Below are positions 15,846 to 24,502 of a stretch of DNA of 64,000 bases, piece by piece (positions within the stretch are counted from its first letter, which is position 1; every line of letters starts with the position of its first letter). The translations under genes and the position numbers were made by a program. A model generated the notes under the pieces. The model did not search any database and was not told the origin of the DNA. It worked only from the letters and a program-made list of their open reading frames with translations. Source of the stretch: JBBRHQ01 sp963720735 (GTDB lineage Bacteria; Actinomycetota; Thermoleophilia; Solirubrobacterales; 70-9); contig CAVRGL010000008.1 of the NCBI GenBank assembly GCA_963720735.1, positions 124,001-188,000 on the forward strand. The letters run 5' to 3'.

Positions 15846-17189
15846 GTGCAGCGATCCAGAAACGGCCGGCTGACCGAGACGCGCCAGGACGCAGCGGAGG
15901 CCGGCATATCCAACCCACGGGCCCGCCAGCGGGCGCTGGCGATCGGCATCACCGGCGCCGGCCGGGATCAGAGCGGCGATCCGCTCGCCGAGCTCAAGGA
16001 GCTGCTGCGCACCGCCGGGGTAGCGACCGCCGGCGAGATGGTGCAGCAACGCTCCGAGCCCGATCCGGATCGCTATCTGGGCAGGGGGAAGCTGGCCGAG
16101 CTGAAGGCGGCTATCGCGGCCAGCGACGCGAACCTGGTCGCCTGCGACGACGAGTTGGCGCCCCGCCAGGAGCGCAACCTGGAGGCGGCTCTGGGGGTGC
16201 CGGTGATCGACCGCACCGCGGTCATCCTCGACATCTTCGCCGACCATGCCCACTCCGCCGAGGGCAAGCTCCAGGTCGAGCTGGCCCAGCTCGAATACAA
16301 CCTGGCGCGGATGCGCGGCCTCTGGACCCACCTCGAGCGTCTCGGGGGCGGGATCGGCACCCGCGGCCCGGGCGAGTCGCAGATCGAGACCGACCGGCGC
16401 CTCGCCCGCGACCGGATCGCGGCACTTCGCCGGCGCTTGGCCCGGACCGAGCGAAACCGCGACGTGATGCGGGCCCGCCGCGAGCGCGCCTCGATCCCCA
16501 GGGTCGCGCTCGCCGGCTACACCAACGCGGGCAAGTCGACCCTGCTGAACGCGGTGACCGGCGCCGGGGTCGGGATCGGGGAAAGGCTCTTCCACACCCT
16601 CGATCCGACCACCCGCAGCTACGAGCACTCAGGGCGCACCTATCTCCTCACCGACACCGTCGGGTTCATCGAGAAGCTCCCCCACCAACTGGTCGAGGCC
16701 TTCAAGGCGACCCTCGAGGAGACCGTCCTCTCCGACCTGCTGCTGCAGGTGGTCGACGCGGCGGCGCCGGAGGAGCGCCGGCTCGCCGACATGCGGGCGG
16801 TGGACGAGGTCCTGGAGGAGATCGGCGCCGGCGAGAAGCCCCGCCTCTTGGTCCTCAACAAGGCCGACCTGCTCGATGCCGAGGCGCGCACCGAGACGCT
16901 GCTTCGCCACCCCGAGGCGGTCCTGGTCTCGGCGCTCAGCGGTGAGGGTGTCGAAGAGCTGCGCGAGCGGATCGAGGCCGTCTTCGAGGACACCCTGCGC
17001 CCGGTGGAGCTGCTGATCCCCTACGCGGAGGGCGCCCGGCTCCACGAGCTCCACGAGCTGGCCGGCGACCTGGAGCGGGTCGAGCGCGGCGACGGGGTCC
17101 TGGTCCGCGCCCGGGTCCCCGCCTCCGAGCTGCATCGCTTTGCAGACCTCGCGGCCAACGGCGCCGCTCCGGGCTCGACGAGCGTCTAG
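15846..17189 (+). CDS. hflX: GTPase HflX
   Basis: The 447-residue protein has the HflX N-terminal domain (RYLGRGKLAELK, DDELAPRQERNLE, VIDRTAVILDIFADHA), the GTRGPGESQIETDRR hinge and a G domain with GYTNAGKST (G1), DTVGFI (G3) and NKADLL (G4). HflX binds the 50S subunit and can split stalled or hibernating ribosomes after stress. The GTG start at 15846 fits the TACAAT box; a longer upstream frame overlaps the divergent gene. The position after dapF matches other actinobacteria. Confidence 0.96.
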   Translation: MQRSRNGRLTETRQDAAEAGISNPRARQRALAIGITGAGRDQSGDPLAELKELLRTAGVATAGEMVQQRSEPDPDRYLGRGKLAELKAAIAASDANLVACDDELAPRQERNLEAALGVPVIDRTAVILDIFADHAHSAEGKLQVELAQLEYNLARMRGLWTHLERLGGGIGTRGPGESQIETDRRLARDRIAALRRRLARTERNRDVMRARRERASIPRVALAGYTNAGKSTLLNAVTGAGVGIGERLFHTLDPTTRSYEHSGRTYLLTDTVGFIEKLPHQLVEAFKATLEETVLSDLLLQVVDAAAPEERRLADMRAVDEVLEEIGAGEKPRLLVLNKADLLDAEARTETLLRHPEAVLVSALSGEGVEELRERIEAVFEDTLRPVELLIPYAEGARLHELHELAGDLERVERGDGVLVRARVPASELHRFADLAANGAAPGSTSV

Positions 17190-17192
17190 GGT
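17187..17192 (+). promoter_or_regulatory. Leaderless -10 box TAGGGT for dut
   Basis: TAGGGT overlaps the hflX stop codon and ends 8 nt before the dut ATG. Confidence 0.6.
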
Positions 17193-17200
17193 CTCCGCCG

Positions 17201-17632
17201 ATGGAGCTCCGATTCGTTCGCTTGCGCGAGGAAGCGATCCTTCCGAAACGCGCCCACAAGGGTGACGCCGGCGTCGACCTCTACGCCGATGAGCCCGCCC
17301 ACCTCGGTCCTGGCGAGCGCTGGAGCGTCGGGACCGGCGTCTCGGTGGAGATTCCCGAGGGCCACGCGGGTCTGGTCCTGCCGCGCTCGGGGCTGGCCCG
17401 CGAGCATGGGATCGCGCTGGTCAACGCCCCGGGGCTGATCGACTGCGGCTATCGCGGCGAGATCAGGGTGCTGCTGCTCAACACCGATCCGGCCGAGGTG
17501 TACAGGGTGAAGCCGGGGGATCGGATCGCGCAGCTCGTGCTGACTCCGGTGATCGCCGCCGAGCCGGTCGAGGTCGAGGCGCTGACCGAGTCTGCCCGCG
17601 GCGAGGACGGCTTCGGCTCCAGCGGGCGCTGA
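17201..17632 (+). CDS. dut: Deoxyuridine 5'-triphosphate nucleotidohydrolase
   Basis: The 143-residue protein has all five trimeric dUTPase motifs: GDAGVDLYADE, LVLPRSGLA, NAPGLIDCGYRGEI, VKPGDRIAQLVL and the P-loop-like GEDGFGSSGR at the C terminus. It hydrolyses dUTP to dUMP, preventing uracil incorporation and feeding dTMP synthesis. The start follows a leaderless -10 box that overlaps the hflX stop. A palindromic repeat lies right after the gene. Confidence 0.97.
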   Translation: MELRFVRLREEAILPKRAHKGDAGVDLYADEPAHLGPGERWSVGTGVSVEIPEGHAGLVLPRSGLAREHGIALVNAPGLIDCGYRGEIRVLLLNTDPAEVYRVKPGDRIAQLVLTPVIAAEPVEVEALTESARGEDGFGSSGR

Positions 17633-17641
17633 TCGCGGAAT

Positions 17642-17701
17642 AACCTGCGGCGGCTTCGCCGCCTTACATGCCTGTGCCGGCGAGAAGCTAGCCGCGCCGG
17701 C
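17642..17701. repeat. Two-stem palindromic repeat, copy C
   Basis: This is the third copy of the unit at 2503-2628, with stems GGCGGC-TTC-GCCGCC and GCCGGCG/CGCCGGC around a longer 12-nt loop. It sits between the converging ends of dut and tetR, and its distal stem encodes the last few residues of the TetR protein. Confidence 0.8.
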
Positions 17702-18317
17702 TGTCAAGCATTGGGATCGTCCGCGAGAGCAGGTCGAGGAAGACGCTGGTCAGCAGGGCATGGACCTGCTCGCGGGAGGCCTCGCCGGCGAGCCAGCTTC
17801 CACAGGCCGTCTGGTGGATCGCCATCAGGCCCCGCACCGCGAGGCGGGCGCCCGGGGTGTCGGAGATCAGGTCGGAGTTGGCCTCGATGATCCGGTCGGT
17901 CGCCGCCTCGCGGCCGGCTTCGACGAGGCGCCCGACCTCGGGGTCCGGGTTGGTGTTGCCGTGCATCGCCAGCGCCAGGAACGTCTCGCGGTTCTCCTCG
18001 GTCCAGTCCAGCCAGGCATCGACGTTGCGCGCGACGCGTTGCTCCCTGTCCAGTCCCTCGATCCTCCCCGGTATGGCGACCGCGTCGATCGAGACCTGCC
18101 CGAGCACCTCGAGGTAGAGGTCGTGGACTCCACCGAAGTAGTGGTGGACGAGACCGCGGGTGACCCTCGCCTGCTCGGCGATGCTGGCGGTGCTCACCTC
18201 GGAGTAGGGCCTGGAGGCGAACTGGCCGCGGGCGACGTCGAGGATCTGGCGCCGGCGGCTGTCGGGGCTGAGGCGTGTGCGCTGGGCCTGGGCCATGGCG
18301 GGATCGGCGATCAGCAT
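17688..18317 (-). CDS. TetR-family transcriptional regulator
   Basis: The 209-residue protein has the N-terminal TetR helix-turn-helix RRRQILDVARGQFASRPYSE and VSTASIAEQARVTRGLVHHY, and an all-helical ligand domain. It is divergent from the frameshifted secreted-protein gene, so it probably controls itself and that gene. The ATG at 18317 is used; Met8 is an alternative. The last residues (SRRG) are encoded within a palindromic repeat, suggesting repeat insertion altered the C terminus. Confidence 0.88.
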   Translation of the reverse strand: MLIADPAMAQAQRTRLSPDSRRRQILDVARGQFASRPYSEVSTASIAEQARVTRGLVHHYFGGVHDLYLEVLGQVSIDAVAIPGRIEGLDREQRVARNVDAWLDWTEENRETFLALAMHGNTNPDPEVGRLVEAGREAATDRIIEANSDLISDTPGARLAVRGLMAIHQTACGSWLAGEASREQVHALLTSVFLDLLSRTIPMLDSRRG

Positions 18318-18325
18318 ATATCACT

Positions 18326-18336
18326 ATTTGACAAAT
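18326..18336. promoter_or_regulatory. Candidate TetR operator and divergent promoter region
   Basis: ATTTG-A-CAAAT is a perfect 5-bp-arm palindrome 9 nt upstream of tetR. It overlaps TTGACA (18328-18333), which looks like a -35 element for the plus-strand gene, so binding would block transcription. The operator role is inferred from position and symmetry. Confidence 0.45.
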
Positions 18337-18366
18337 CGCCAATAAGGTGATTGGCTGAACGCCTCG

Positions 18367-19987
18367 ATGCGAAACCCGGGAAAGGGCGGTCAGATGCACT
18401 CAGGTTCGGTGATGCGCAGGGCAATCGTGGCGGCCGCGGCGCTGGCGGCCGGTTTGGCGCTGCCTGCGTCGGCGGGCGCGGTGGTGATGCCCGCGGTGCC
18501 GCTGGTCAACTCGGGCCCGGCACCCTCGACGCCGGCCTATGTCGGCAGCCCCGCGACGCCCGACCCGTTCCCGACCACCTGGAAGGCGCCGCAGAACCCG
18601 GGGATGGCGGACAACCCGCTGAGCAACGTCCACAACGACACCTGGATGACCGACGACTACACGCAGTTCCGGGGGCCGCTGGGGCGCCGCCCGCGGGTCT
18701 TCTCGACCGCGATCCAGCGCGACTGCATCACTCTCACCTTCGATCGCAAGGGGCGGCTGATCGGCTCCTGCACCGATCTCCCGAACGGTCCCGGCCTCTA
18801 CATGCTCGATCCGAACACGCTCGACGTCCTCGCCTTCAAGCAGATGCCCTACGTCCCGCCCCCGCCGGGCACCAACCCGGCGCTCAACACCACCGGTGGC
18901 GCCTACTTCTACCTTGACAACCGCGACCGGGCCGTGTTCGCGACCTCCGACCGGCGCATCTTCGTGGTCGGCGAGACGACCGAGGGAGGTCAGCCGGCGT
19001 TCAAGGTCCGGGCGACATACGACCCGACGCCGTGCCTGCAGCCGGACGAGCGGATGCCATCGGTGCTTCCCGATTACCGCGGCCGGTTCTGGTTCGTCGG
19101 GCGCCAGAAGGGCACGATCGGCGTGCTCGACCCCTCGACCGGGCGTTGCCGCTCGATCCTCCTCGGCGAGGAGATCGAGAACTCCTTCGCGATGTCCCGT
19201 GACGGCGCCTACATCGTCAGCGACAAGGCCCTGTATGAGGTCCGCACCGGACGCGGGACTGAAGCCGCACATAGTCTGGCGCGCCCCCTACGACAACACC
19301 GGGGTGATGAAGACCGGCCAGATCAACGCAGGCAGCGGCACCACGCCGACCCTGATGGTTCCCCGCCGCCGCCATCACCGCGACCCCCGCTACGTCGCGA
19401 TCACCGACAACGCCGACCCGCTCAATGTGGTCGTCTACCGGGCCGCCGATCACCCCCGTCGCCCGCGGGTCGTCTGCAAGGTCCCGGTGTTCGAGAAGGG
19501 CGCGAGCGCCGACGAGAACTCGCTGATCGCAGCCGGCCGCAGCCTTTTCGCCGAGAACAACGCCGGCTATGACCTGCTCGCCTTCAACGACGTGCTCGGC
19601 GACGGGACGCCGATCGGCGGCGACCTCGGCAGGGTCAGCTCGCCGGGGATCTCACGGATCGACGTGAAGCGCGGCGGCAGGGGCTGCCGCAAGGTCTGGA
19701 CCAACGACGAGCTGCGCCCCGCCTCTGTCGTCACCAAGGGGAACAGCCGTAACGGCGTCCTCTACACCTTCGAGAACGCCAAGGACCCTGCCGTGCCGGG
19801 CGCGGATCCGTGGAACTGGGCCGCCGTCAGCATGCGGACCGGGGAGACGCTTTGGAAGATGCGCGCCGGCTACGGGGGGCGGTTCAACAACCACTACGCC
19901 GGGATCGCGCTGGGCGCCCCCCGGGGGCAGAAGCCGACCCTCTATCTGGGCGGCGTCGGCGGGATCATGGCGCTCCGCGACGGCTAG
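18367..19987 (+). pseudogene. Secreted protein of unknown function, interrupted by a +1 frameshift
   Basis: The first frame (18367 to ~19255) gives a signal peptide (MRRAIVAAAALAAGLALPAS) and a mature domain with repeated strand-rich segments such as RVFSTAIQRDCITLTFDRKG and YVSPPPPG-like linkers, up to ALYEVRTGRG. The +1 frame then continues with LKPHIVWRAPYDNTGVMKTG to GGVGGIMALRDG and a TAG at 19985-19987. Dropping one G from the GGG at about 19255-19258 rejoins them into one protein of about 540 residues. It may be a beta-propeller-like extracellular protein. The gene is divergent from tetR. It is either a recent pseudogene or contains a sequence error. Confidence 0.72.
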
Positions 19988-19998
19988 CGCAGAACGGG

Positions 19999-20742
19999 TC
20001 AGCGCCGCATCGCGGCCGCGCGCGCCGATTCGTGCGCGGCCGCCTCGAGGGCGTCGTCGAGCGGCTCGAGCACCGGCTCATCACCGAGGCGGCGGGCCAG
20101 AGCGAGCTCGAGCAGCCGGTCCGCCAGCCAGGCGTTCTTGGGCAGCAGGGGGCCGTGCATGTAGGTGCCGATCATCCTCGCCTGGCGGACTCCCTCGAGC
20201 CCGTCGCGGCCGTTGTTGCCGTGGCCGCTGAGGACCCGCCCGAAGGGCTCTGTGCCCTCTCCGAGGTAGGTGCGCCCCCCGTGGTTCTCGAACCCGGCCA
20301 GAAGGCGCGGGCCGCTGCCGCCGCCGAGATCGGCCTCGATCGCAATGTTGCCGATCAGCCGCGGCCCCGGCTCCCGGACCGTCTCCAGGTCGGCGAGGCC
20401 GAGCCCCGGGATGCGCTCATCTCCGAGCTCATAGCTGTGCCCGAGGAGCTGGTAGCCCCCGCACACCGCGAGCAGCGCGGCGCCGTCGCCGAGCGCCGCC
20501 GCGAGGCCGGTGCGCTTGCTCTCGACCATGTCGGCGGCGACCGCCCGCTGGTCACGGTCCTGCCCGCCGCCGATGTAGATCAGGTCGTGCGCGCCCGGGT
20601 CCAGGCCCTCGCCCGGCCCGGCGGCCGAGTAGGAGAAGCCGATGCCGCGCCACTCGCAGCGGCGGCGCAGGAAGACGATGTTGCCGCGGTCGGCGTAGAT
20701 GTTCATCTCCTCCGGGTACAGGGCGAGCAGGCGGAGCTCCAT
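19999..20742 (-). CDS. gatD: Lipid II isoglutaminyl synthase, glutaminase subunit GatD
   Basis: The 247-residue protein is a CobB/CobQ-like class I glutamine amidotransferase with the nucleophile C94 in LLAVCGGYQLLG and H196 in GTYMHGPLLPKN. The spacing matches characterised GatD. It supplies ammonia to MurT, which amidates the alpha-carboxyl of D-glutamate in the lipid II stem peptide. Its ATG overlaps the upstream stop by 1 nt (TGATG), and murT lies one gene upstream in the same operon, which makes the assignment secure. Confidence 0.93.
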   Translation of the reverse strand: MELRLLALYPEEMNIYADRGNIVFLRRRCEWRGIGFSYSAAGPGEGLDPGAHDLIYIGGGQDRDQRAVAADMVESKRTGLAAALGDGAALLAVCGGYQLLGHSYELGDERIPGLGLADLETVREPGPRLIGNIAIEADLGGGSGPRLLAGFENHGGRTYLGEGTEPFGRVLSGHGNNGRDGLEGVRQARMIGTYMHGPLLPKNAWLADRLLELALARRLGDEPVLEPLDDALEAAAHESARAAAMRR

Positions 20743-21473
20743 CAGCGCGCCTCCATCAGGACGACGGTGGAGCCGACGTGGTCCTCGGTCGGGGGGATCG
20801 CCTCCCTACCCGCGGGCGCCAGCCCCGCCGCGGCGGCCTCCACCTCGAGCGACGCGGCGCTCAGGTCGGCCATCGAGACCTCGTTCTCCTGCTCGGAGAG
20901 GGCTCCTTCGGGCGAGACCCTTTGGCGCAGGCGGCGGACGTGGATCCGCTCGCCGTCGATGGTGACTGCGACGGGGAGGCTCGAGTAGACCCAGCCGCCG
21001 TGCTCGCGGACATCGGGGATCGGCGGCCCCTCTTCGCCTCCCTCGACGCCGCCCTCCGGAGCGAGGATGGCGGCGGCGAATCGGCCGCCGGGGGCGAGAT
21101 GGCTGGCGACGCAGGCGAGGCAACGACGGCGCTCCGATTCGTCGGTGAGCAGTTGGAGCAGCTGCATCGGCGCCAGCACCAGGCCGAAGCGGCGTCCGAG
21201 GTCGAACTCGCGGACATCCGCTGTCCTCGCCTCCGCATCCAGAGCGGCCTCGGCGGCACGCCTGTTGAGCTCCCCGACAAGGGCCGGATCGGAGTCGATC
21301 CCGGTGACCGGATGCCCACGGCGGGCCAGGTGAAGGGCGACCCGGCCGGTGCCGCAGCCCAGCTCGAGGACCCCCTCGCCGGTGGAGTCCGCCAGGCGCT
21401 CCCAGAGGGGGAGATCAGCGACATAGGAGCCGCACTCGATGTCATGCCAGAGAATCAGCTCCGCGGCGCTCAC
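20742..21473 (-). CDS. Class I SAM-dependent methyltransferase within the murT-gatD operon
   Basis: The 243-residue protein has motif I LELGCGTGRVALHLARRG, an acidic GIDSDPALV, and a C-terminal half with strands typical of small-molecule methyltransferases (GGWVYSSLPVAVTIDGERIH, VGSTVVLMEAR). The GTG start overlaps the murT stop by 4 nt and its stop overlaps the gatD start, so it is translationally coupled between the two subunits of one enzyme. This suggests a peptidoglycan-precursor or related target, but the substrate is unknown. A longer upstream frame is a shadow of murT. Confidence 0.82.
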   Translation of the reverse strand: MSAAELILWHDIECGSYVADLPLWERLADSTGEGVLELGCGTGRVALHLARRGHPVTGIDSDPALVGELNRRAAEAALDAEARTADVREFDLGRRFGLVLAPMQLLQLLTDESERRRCLACVASHLAPGGRFAAAILAPEGGVEGGEEGPPIPDVREHGGWVYSSLPVAVTIDGERIHVRRLRQRVSPEGALSEQENEVSMADLSAASLEVEAAAAGLAPAGREAIPPTEDHVGSTVVLMEAR

Positions 21474-22861
21474 CGCCAGAACTCCCTCGCCAGGCCCCGC
21501 TCCGAGAGCAGCCGGCGGAGCTCCAGCAGGGCCGTGTAGGTGGGTAGCGCGAAGAGCCGCCCGGCCGCGCCGGCCACGGCCCGGTCGAGCGAGGGGCCGA
21601 CTCCCGGCTCGACCTCGATCCGGGCGGGATCGACCCCCGCGTACTTGAGCCGGACCGCGATCTCCGGCGCCCTGGTTCCGGCGCAGACGACTCGCCGCAC
21701 CGAGCCGTCGAGCAGCTCGAAGTCGGCGTCCCACACCCAGGAGACGTCATGGCCGTCGGCTGTGTTGTCGTTGAGCGCAATCCAGAGGTCGAGATCGCCG
21801 TCGCCGTCGGATTCGAGCCGCAAGGTCCGCAGCACCTCGTTGGTTCCGGCCGGGTTCTTGATCAGCAGGATCGAGACCGGCACGCCGGCGACGGTGATCG
21901 TCTCCACCCGCCCGAAGGCGGAGCGGACGCCGGTGAGCGCCTCGCCGATCCTCGGCAGCTCGATCCCCAAGCGCAGCCCGACTGTGATCGCCGCGAGAGC
22001 GTTGTAGACGTTGTAGAGGCCCGGGAGGGGCAGCTCGAGCCGCAGCTCGCCGGCCGGGGTGTGGACCGTGGCTGCCGAACCGCGCATTCCCCGCAGCTCG
22101 ATCGAGGTCGCGGCGACCTCGGGCTCGGGTCGCCGGGCGCCGCAGTTCGGGCAGGAGTAGTGCCCGAGGTGGCCGACGAAGGCGCGCTCGTAGAGATAGG
22201 GGCGCCCGCAGCGCCGGCAGTGCTTGGCGTCATGGGCATGCTGCAGCTGGGGCAGGGCCTGGGAGGCATCGTCGACGCCGAAGTAGCTGACCGCCGGCCG
22301 AGCCTCCCCCTCGCGGTCCCGCCCGAGGTCGGCGATCAGCGGGTCGTCGGCGTTGAGCGCGAATCCCGTCGCACCGGCCCGGCGCTCGACCATGGCCGCC
22401 CACTCGTCGGCGAGCGTCTCCAGCTCGCCGTAGCGGTCGAGCTGGTCGCGGAAGAGGTTGCCGAGCACGATCAGCTTGGGTTGGAGCTGCTCGGCGACAC
22501 GTGGCAACCAGGCCTCGTCCACCTCGAATAGGCCCTCCGCGCCGGGCTGCTCGAGCAGGGCCGTCGCCACACCCCAGGTCATGTTGGACCCCGCTCGGTT
22601 GTGCACCGGCGGGCGGCCGTCCCCGTCGAGGATCGCGGCGATCATCCCCGCGGTCGTCGTCTTGCCGTTGGTGGCGCTGACGATCGTCGACCCCTCGGCC
22701 AGCCTGGAGCCGAGGCGGCCGATCGCCCCCGGCTCGAGGCGCAGCAGCACCCTGCCCGGAAGCGTCGTCCCGCCGCCGCGGCCACTCCTGCGGCTGGCGG
22801 CGCCGATCGCGCGCGCCAGGGCGACCTTGGCGCCGAAGGCAGCGCCTTGGGAGCGGCTCAA
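21470..22861 (-). CDS. murT: Lipid II isoglutaminyl synthase, Mur ligase-like subunit MurT
   Basis: The 463-residue protein has the Mur ligase ATP-binding loop VSATNGKTTTAGMIAA, FEVDEAWLPRV, NLFRDQLDRYGE, a zinc-ribbon insertion CRRCGRPY...CPNCG unique to MurT, and the DUF1727 C-terminal domain with DVSWVWDADFELL. It activates D-Glu of lipid II with ATP for amidation by GatD. The TTG start overlaps the dgkB stop as TTGA. Amidation of the stem peptide usually aids cross-linking; that it does so here is inference. Confidence 0.95.
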   Translation of the reverse strand: MSRSQGAAFGAKVALARAIGAASRRSGRGGGTTLPGRVLLRLEPGAIGRLGSRLAEGSTIVSATNGKTTTAGMIAAILDGDGRPPVHNRAGSNMTWGVATALLEQPGAEGLFEVDEAWLPRVAEQLQPKLIVLGNLFRDQLDRYGELETLADEWAAMVERRAGATGFALNADDPLIADLGRDREGEARPAVSYFGVDDASQALPQLQHAHDAKHCRRCGRPYLYERAFVGHLGHYSCPNCGARRPEPEVAATSIELRGMRGSAATVHTPAGELRLELPLPGLYNVYNALAAITVGLRLGIELPRIGEALTGVRSAFGRVETITVAGVPVSILLIKNPAGTNEVLRTLRLESDGDGDLDLWIALNDNTADGHDVSWVWDADFELLDGSVRRVVCAGTRAPEIAVRLKYAGVDPARIEVEPGVGPSLDRAVAGAAGRLFALPTYTALLELRRLLSERGLAREFWR

Positions 22862-23754
22862 GCCGGGGCCTGAGGAGGAACGATCACACCGAGAGCGCGC
22901 GGCAGCAGACGCAGCGAGACAGGCGTGTCGGTGATGTGCTCGCCGTCGGCGTAGACCGCGAATGGCCGGCTCGCCTCCAGCTCGAGGAAGGGGGCCCGGA
23001 AGACCCTGACCTCGTCACGCTCCGTGTGGGTCCCCTTGAACACCTTGGGCAGGCTACCGAGGAAGCGGAGCTTGCCGACCTCGCCGACCAGGACCACGTC
23101 GAACTCCCCATCGGCGGGATCCGCGTCGGGGGCGATCATCATCCCGCCGCCGTATGCCTTGGTGTTGGCGACGGCCACGGTGTAGCCCGTGAACCGCATC
23201 CGCTCCTCGCCGACCTTGATCGTGAACCGGGCCGGCTTCCAGCCGAGCAGCGCGCGCAGCGCGGCGTAGGCGTAGACGAGGTTTCCCTTGATCAGCTTGG
23301 TCTGGTTGGCGATCCGGTTCGCGTCCGAGTCGAACCCGACGCTGGCGATGCAGAGGAACCGCTGCCCGTTCGCCTCGCCGACGTCGATCTGGCGTATCTC
23401 GCCGCCGGCGAGGACCTCGACCGCCTCCTCCGGGTCGGTCGGGATGCCCAGGACCCGGGCGAGATCGTTGCCCCGCCCTCCCGGGACGATCCCGAGCGGG
23501 ACCTCCGAGCCCGCCAGGATGCCCCCGGCGAGCCCGATCAGTCCGTCGCCGCTCATGATCACCGGGACCTCCCCGGCCTCCGCGGCGCGGATGATCTCGT
23601 CGGTCGCGTGCTCGCGGTCATGGGTCGTCTCGACCCGGAAGGCCACCCGGCGCTGGTCCAGGGCCGCCTCAACCCTCGGCAGGAGATCCTTCGTCCTGCC
23701 GCGACCCGCGGACGGGTTGACGATCAGCGCCAGGGGCGAGGAGTCCATCTCCAT
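22858..23754 (-). CDS. Diacylglycerol/lipid kinase (DagK/YegS family)
   Basis: The 298-residue protein has the lipid kinase nucleotide-binding motifs IVNPSAGRGRTKDLLP, MSGDGLIGLAGGILAG and VPGGRGNDLARVLGIP (usually GGTGND), plus the C-terminal FAVYADGEHITDTPVSLRLL. It phosphorylates diacylglycerol or a related lipid at the membrane, returning it to phospholipid synthesis. It is the first gene of the operon dgkB-murT-methyltransferase-gatD, led by a TAGGCT box 9 nt upstream. Met3 is an alternative start. Confidence 0.9.
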   Translation of the reverse strand: MEMDSSPLALIVNPSAGRGRTKDLLPRVEAALDQRRVAFRVETTHDREHATDEIIRAAEAGEVPVIMSGDGLIGLAGGILAGSEVPLGIVPGGRGNDLARVLGIPTDPEEAVEVLAGGEIRQIDVGEANGQRFLCIASVGFDSDANRIANQTKLIKGNLVYAYAALRALLGWKPARFTIKVGEERMRFTGYTVAVANTKAYGGGMMIAPDADPADGEFDVVLVGEVGKLRFLGSLPKVFKGTHTERDEVRVFRAPFLELEASRPFAVYADGEHITDTPVSLRLLPRALGVIVPPQAPA

Positions 23755-23763
23755 CGGGGCAGG

Positions 23764-23769
23764 AGCCTA
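23764..23769 (-). promoter_or_regulatory. Leaderless -10 box TAGGCT for the dgkB-murT-gatD operon
   Basis: On the minus strand TAGGCT ends 9 nt before the ATG at 23754. It is the only promoter-like box before this four-gene overlapping run. Confidence 0.6.
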
Positions 23770-23781
23770 ATCGGCGCGGGC

Positions 23782-24486
23782 TCAGAGGTGCACGAGGCGG
23801 CCGACGTAGTAGGTCCCGGCTCCGGCGGAGCCGCTGGCCACCGGCTCGACGCCCCGCTGGCGGAACTTCCAGGTGAGCAGCTTCTCCGGCGTGTAGAAGG
23901 GCGTCGAGTCACCCCAGCTGGCGGCGACGATCACGAATCCCCCGGGCCGCAGCACCCGCGAGAGCTGCTCGAAGAAGGGCGGCATGTTGAGCTGGGCGAC
24001 GAGGTCGAAGGACTCATCCGGGTAGGGGAGGTCGGCGGCGTCGCCGACCCGGAATGCGATCCGGCCCTCGGGATCGAGACCGACCTTGGCCACAGCCCGC
24101 TCGATCATCTCCTCCGAGATGTCGATTCCCCGAACCCGGGCTTGGGGGAACTCCCGGGCGAGGAAGAGCGTCGCGGCACCCGTACCGCAGCCGACGTCGA
24201 GGACGCGCTCGGGCGACGGGGACACCTCGAGCACGGCGGCCGCAAGCGGCGCCAGGTGCTCGACCCCGCCGGCGCCGGTTCGCTCGTCCCAGCCGGCGGC
24301 ACGCTCGGAGAAGAAGCGGCTCATCCGCGCCCGCACCAGGGGCCAGAGCCACGGCGATCTGGCGATCATGTTGTTGAGCGCCCGGCCCACCAGGCGGTCT
24401 CGAGTGGGAGGATCGGAGCGTTTCAGCGCCACAGCGGGCATCATCGCAATCTGCCCGAAGGCGATCCCGGCGGGGGCACCGCTCAT
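23782..24486 (-). CDS. Class I SAM-dependent methyltransferase
   Basis: The 234-residue protein has motif I VLDVGCGTGAATLFLARE, the acidic GIDISEEMIERA, post-I GDAADLPYPDESFDLVAQL and FFEQLSRVLRPGGFVIV, the UbiE/Coq5-like pattern. The N-terminal 50 residues (LVGRALNNMIARSPWLWPLV) are hydrophobic and may lie on the membrane. It is divergent from the lipoprotein cyclophilin gene and may be unrelated to the dgkB operon downstream. The substrate is unknown. Confidence 0.85.
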   Translation of the reverse strand: MSGAPAGIAFGQIAMMPAVALKRSDPPTRDRLVGRALNNMIARSPWLWPLVRARMSRFFSERAAGWDERTGAGGVEHLAPLAAAVLEVSPSPERVLDVGCGTGAATLFLAREFPQARVRGIDISEEMIERAVAKVGLDPEGRIAFRVGDAADLPYPDESFDLVAQLNMPPFFEQLSRVLRPGGFVIVAASWGDSTPFYTPEKLLTWKFRQRGVEPVASGSAGAGTYYVGRLVHL

Positions 24487-24487
24487 C

Positions 24488-24493
24488 TACGCT
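24488..24493 (+). promoter_or_regulatory. Leaderless -10 box TACGCT for the cyclophilin gene
   Basis: TACGCT ends 9 nt before the TTG at 24503; no Shine-Dalgarno sequence is present. Confidence 0.5.
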
Positions 24494-24502
24494 TGATCGC
24501 GT

